Part shown: piece after piece, positions 60,748 to 64,000 of the stretch | How the letters are laid out: each line of letters starts with the position of its first letter | Numbering within the stretch: position 1 is the first letter of the stretch | NCBI RefSeq assembly: GCF_000830505.1 | Contig: NZ_JXOK01000004.1 | Coordinates: 1-64,000, forward strand | Source: Vibrio mytili | Lineage (GTDB): Bacteria; Pseudomonadota; Gammaproteobacteria; Enterobacterales; Vibrionaceae | Direction of reading: 5' to 3' | Length of the DNA stretch: 64,000 nucleotides | Translations under genes and position numbers: made by a program | The notes under the pieces: generated by a model | What the model was told of the DNA's origin: nothing | What the model saw: only the letters and a program-made list of their open reading frames with translations | The model's database searches: none

Positions 60748-62430
60748 ATGTTAGAAATACCATCAGAAAAATACCGAGCAGCTCCTGTTATCAGCTTTCC
60801 ACAGCGAACCTGGCCATCAAAGATATTAGACAAAGCCCCTCGCTGGCTCTCAACCGATTTACGAGATGGCAATCAGGCTTTATCTAACCCAATGAATATT
60901 GATAAAAAACTGAAGCTCTTTAACCACTTAGTTGAATGTGGATTCAAGGAGATTGAGGTAGCATTTCCATCAGCATCGCAAACGGATTTTGACTTTGTTC
61001 GATGTCTGATCGAAAACGAGTTAATTCCAGATGATGTTACTATTCAGGTGATTACGCAATCCAGATCGGACTTGATTGAGCGAACTATTGATTCTCTAAT
61101 CGGGGCGTCTAAGGCCATAGTCCATTTGTACAATGCTACAGCTCCGTCTTTTAGAGATATTGTTTTTTCTCAGGATAAAAAGTCTACTCTAGAACTTGCT
61201 GTAAATGGGGCTAAACAGATTAAAGCCTTGTGTGAAAAACATCCTGAAACTGTATGGACTCTTGAGTATTCACCAGAGACATTCAATTTTACGGAACCCG
61301 AGTTTGCACTTGAAATCTGTGAAGCAGTAGCGTCCGTGTGGCAGCCAAGTAAGACACGGCAGCTTATCATTAACCTGCCAACAACTGTTGAATGTAACAC
61401 TCCTAACGTTTTTGCAGACCAGATTGAACACTTCATAAATACATTTAGTTCATTAGAGCACGTTACTATTAGTGTTCATCCTCATAATGATCGAGGTACA
61501 GGTGTTGCTAGTGCTGAACTTGCCATACTGGCAGGAGCAACTCGGGTCGAAGGTTGTTTATTCGGGAACGGTGAACGTACAGGTAATGTTGACTTGGTCA
61601 CACTCGCACTAAACCTTTATTCACAAGGCATTGATCCTAAATTGCGCTTTTCTGACATTCGGCATACGGTTGAACTCGTCGAGCAGTGTAACGAAATACC
61701 TGTTCATCCTCGTCACCCATATGCTGGAAGGTTTGTTTTCACCGCCTTTTCGGGGTCTCATCAAGATGCCATTAAAAAAGGATTTTCTTCGCATAGCTCT
61801 AAGTTGAAGAGCTTCTGGGATATCCCTTACTTGCCGATAGACCCTATGGATTTGGGGTGTAACTATGAAGAAGTGATTCGTGTAAATAGTCAATCAGGTA
61901 AGAGTGGTGCTGCATGGTTACTCCAAGAAAACCACGGATTGTTATTGCCTAAAATGCTCCAGGCCGATTTGAGTAAGAAAGTGAAAAGTCATACCGATAG
62001 ATCGGGATGTGAAATTAATCTTTCGGAACTATGGCAACTATTCAGAGAGTCTTATGGTCTTGTCAATAATCCGACCTTAAGATTGCAGAGTTATCAGAGC
62101 CAAACAACAGCGTTTGGCCAAAAAATTCAAGCCAAAATTCATCACAACAACAAAATGATAGGATGTGTTGGCTCTGGGAATGGTCTAATGTCTGCGTTGC
62201 TAAAAGGGTTAATGGAACAATATGGTTTGCAGGTGAATATCGTTGACTATCACGAGCATACACTCGGTTCACGAACCCAAAGCAAAGCGGCCTGTTATGT
62301 GCAGCTACAGTCTACGATTTCTAATGTGAGCTTTTTTGGTGTCGCAATTGAAGAAGATGCAACAAAAGCGTCTCTACAAGCACTGTTGAATGCCTACTCT
62401 AATGTACTACAGACTAACTTAGCGCTTTAA
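60748..62430 (+). CDS. leuA: 2-isopropylmalate synthase, actinobacterial/yeast-type LeuA
   Basis: 560 residues from the ATG at 60748, preferred over 60712 because AAAGGA lies upstream. Motifs: L-S-T-D-L-R-D-G-N-Q-A-L, L-Y-N-A-T-A-P, H-P-H-N-D-R-G-T-G-V-A, G-N-G-E-R-T-G-N-V-D and H-P-R-H-P-Y-A-G, then a C-terminal LeuA-dimer-like regulatory domain. It condenses acetyl-CoA with 2-oxoisovalerate, the first leucine step, or a related oxoacid. No leuBCD is adjacent, unlike the normal leu operon. Codon use looks more AT-rich than in its neighbours, which suggests transfer. It is convergent with an AraC regulator gene. Confidence 0.88.
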   Translation: MLEIPSEKYRAAPVISFPQRTWPSKILDKAPRWLSTDLRDGNQALSNPMNIDKKLKLFNHLVECGFKEIEVAFPSASQTDFDFVRCLIENELIPDDVTIQVITQSRSDLIERTIDSLIGASKAIVHLYNATAPSFRDIVFSQDKKSTLELAVNGAKQIKALCEKHPETVWTLEYSPETFNFTEPEFALEICEAVASVWQPSKTRQLIINLPTTVECNTPNVFADQIEHFINTFSSLEHVTISVHPHNDRGTGVASAELAILAGATRVEGCLFGNGERTGNVDLVTLALNLYSQGIDPKLRFSDIRHTVELVEQCNEIPVHPRHPYAGRFVFTAFSGSHQDAIKKGFSSHSSKLKSFWDIPYLPIDPMDLGCNYEEVIRVNSQSGKSGAAWLLQENHGLLLPKMLQADLSKKVKSHTDRSGCEINLSELWQLFRESYGLVNNPTLRLQSYQSQTTAFGQKIQAKIHHNNKMIGCVGSGNGLMSALLKGLMEQYGLQVNIVDYHEHTLGSRTQSKAACYVQLQSTISNVSFFGVAIEEDATKASLQALLNAYSNVLQTNLAL

Positions 62431-63202
62431 TCGTGTTCTAATGGATTAACCATCGGACAATATTCCCTCGGAGACAGCCCTGTTCGACTTTTAAACATCG
62501 AGCTAAATGCACTAGGCTGTCATATCCAATCGCCAATGCAGTATCTAACACACTACACCCGCTGGCTAGAAGTTCAGACGCATGGAGTAATCGCTTCTGA
62601 CGTAGCCATTCTGTGAACGTAAGACCTAGCTCTTGCTGAAACCGACGAGAAACAGTTCTTTCACTTTGGCCCAAATACTTGGCAGCATCTGAAGCTGTCC
62701 ATGGGTGTGAAAGACGCTCAGATACGTTATTACAGAGCATACCCAATGCCTCTGTTCTTGGATTGGGGAGGTAAAAATCAATGGGGTTTAGCAAACGCAA
62801 TTCATCAAGTGTCAGTTCAAATATTCGTTCTTCTCGCGTTCCCGCTCTCCGAATATCAGGTAGAGATACGGCCTCAACAATTAAACTGGTCAGCAACGAC
62901 GAAACTTTCGATAGTACACAGCTATTGGGAAGGTCTGCCCTGGCCATAGGATCAACAAAAAGCGTACGGACTCGAACGTCCCCCGTCATTCTAAGACTAT
63001 GTAAGGTGCCAGCAGGTATCCATAGCCCTTGATTCGTTGTCACAACCCATGACTCTGATTGTGTATCCACTCGAATAACACCGTTTAAAGCATGTAAAAA
63101 CTGAGCACACTGATGAGTATGAGGTGGTTCTACATCCCCATGAGAATAGTTGTGCGCATATGCAAGTATTGGAGGGCCCAACCTTTCGTCACAAAACTTC
63201 AT
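62427..63202 (-). pseudogene. AraC family regulator with N-terminal cupin, frameshifted at the 3' end
   Basis: The N-terminus is a cupin sensor (P-P-H-T-H-Q-C-A-Q-F, then G-L-W-I-P-A-G-T-L-H) and the C-terminus a two-HTH domain (T-A-S-D-A-A-K-Y-L-G-Q-S-E-R-T-V-S-R-R-F). After G-Y-D-S the frame is lost at about 62514; restoring one base gives S-A-F-S-S-M-F-K-S-R-T-G-L-S-P-R-E-Y, the normal AraC ending, 258 residues in all. The restored stop overlaps the end of the converging synthase gene. As given, the second HTH is destroyed. Confidence 0.85.
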
Positions 63203-63529
63203 AAATACTCGAGTAATCCTTACAAGATATGCGGCATGAAAAATAATGTAGCTAACTTATCCAAAATTCTCCAGAAGAAAGATAAGCTCTGTTTCCCTAC
63301 TGAATAGTTTAACCAGTAGACATATGCCTACACCTATAGCACTCAGATACAGTTAAACATTAGGTAAATTAGGGCAAACGTCGAGACTCAGGAACGTCGT
63401 GAGTAAAGGTTCTGAATTGAAACGGAGCATTTTCGTGTTTCATGCCCCATTAATCCACCTGTAGAAAAAAGCGATTCAACGAACAGCAAATCTCTGCCAG
63501 CTTACGCTAACATCGTTTGATATTAGTCG
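63203..63529. other. Intergenic region between the AraC and lactonase genes
   Basis: No gene or clear terminator recognised. It probably marks the right edge of the accessory stretch. Confidence 0.35.
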
Positions 63530-64000
63530 CTAAGGGAAGTCAACCACTGAGACCCATGCTGGATTAGCGCCACAAGGCGCGCGGTCTAGCTCATTGAGCT
63601 GGCCAGTCTGGGCATCAATTTGATACAAGGCTAAATGATCGGATAGTTCACCGCTAGCCAGTAAGTATTGCCCATCATGGGTCAGCGCAAAACTGCGTGG
63701 CTGAGTGACAACATGATCATACCCCGAGTAACGTGGGACGGGATCATTGGCCGTAATTTCCAAGCGGCTAATGATGCTGGTAGTACGCTCTGAGACATAT
63801 AAATAACGGCCGTCAGCCGATAACTGAATATCCGCCGCCCAGGTGCGTGGCACATCAGGCACGACGCGTTTTTCTGGTGGCAATCCTTTTTCCAAGCCAA
63901 GCATTTCAAGGGGCGCAGCTTCCACTTCATCAATCAGCGTCATCGCTCCGGTTTCGCTATCAAAAGCGAACACATTCACCGATGCGATCATTTCACACAA
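63530..64000 (-). CDS. Lactonase family beta-propeller protein (6-phosphogluconolactonase-like), partial
   Basis: The last 156 codons are seen; the start is beyond the window. Repeats of the form L-S-A-D-G-R-Y-L-Y-V-S-E-R and L-T-H-D-G-Q-Y-L-L-A-S-G are spaced as blades of a seven-bladed lactonase propeller. Other blade-like segments are V-F-A-F-D-S-E-T-G-A-M and Y-Q-I-D-A-Q-T-G-Q-L-N. It may hydrolyse 6-phosphogluconolactone or a related lactone; the substrate is not certain for this family. Confidence 0.8.
   Translation of the reverse strand: MCEMIASVNVFAFDSETGAMTLIDEVEAAPLEMLGLEKGLPPEKRVVPDVPRTWAADIQLSADGRYLYVSERTTSIISRLEITANDPVPRYSGYDHVVTQPRSFALTHDGQYLLASGELSDHLALYQIDAQTGQLNELDRAPCGANPAWVSVVDFP

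Noticed and set aside
1..64000. CRISPR array, prophage or rRNA operon
   Set aside because: No regularly spaced direct repeats of CRISPR size, no phage structural genes and no rRNA sequence were seen.

Overview
The window looks like part of the second chromosome of a Vibrio, probably near the Harveyi clade. The evidence is gene content and arrangement: a fru PTS operon divergent from cra, glyA-gcvH-gcvP divergent from an XRE-cupin regulator and gcvT, a secreted multidomain GH18 chitinase, glgC, ravA-viaA and Cys/Leu tRNA genes. The species call is inference from family knowledge, not a database match.

Layout. 1-8.2 kb: 3' part of a lipase, tRNA-Cys and tRNA-Leu, an outer-membrane protein/lipoprotein pair of unknown function, azlCD, D-lactate dehydrogenase and a second tRNA-Cys. 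8.2-19.5 kb: ravA-viaA, a Nudix hydrolase, threonine aldolase, lipocalin, a cystatin-like lipoprotein, inosine/guanosine kinase, formate-THF ligase and glgC. 19.6-25.3 kb: chitinase and an AraC regulator/YqhD-type dehydrogenase pair. 25.5-37.3 kb: pgtCBA divergent from pgtP, then pyruvate kinase and a polar amino-acid ABC importer. 37.4-44.3 kb: S4 protein, EEP-family hydrolase, cra and fruBKA. 44.4-53.8 kb: a lipoprotein, an RND pump relic with an orphan TetR regulator, and the glycine cleavage locus. 54-63.5 kb: accessory material, namely a zinc-ribbon transposase-like protein, a 5'-nucleotidase, a STAND NTPase with a TPR-like tail, a decayed AbrB-like antitoxin, and an orphan 2-isopropylmalate synthase with an AraC regulator. 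The window ends inside a lactonase gene.

How the genes work together. fhs, glyA, gcvT and gcvHP form a one-carbon/glycine module, and PurR-like boxes lie before fhs, gcvT, glyA and at the Nudix/ravA divergence. Three Cra-type operators lie between cra and fruBKA. pgtP imports phosphoglycerates under a PgtA/B/C sensory system and sits beside pyruvate kinase, the next step for that carbon.

Sequence quality. At least seven otherwise well-preserved genes (gsk, pyk, an ABC permease, fruK, the zinc-ribbon gene, the STAND gene and the second AraC gene) are broken by what reads as the loss of exactly one base. The RND relic shows the same, and both tRNAs of the first cluster are one base short in the acceptor stem. 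The simplest reading is systematic deletion errors in the assembly. Interrupted genes are therefore listed at full span as frameshifted, without claiming that function is lost.
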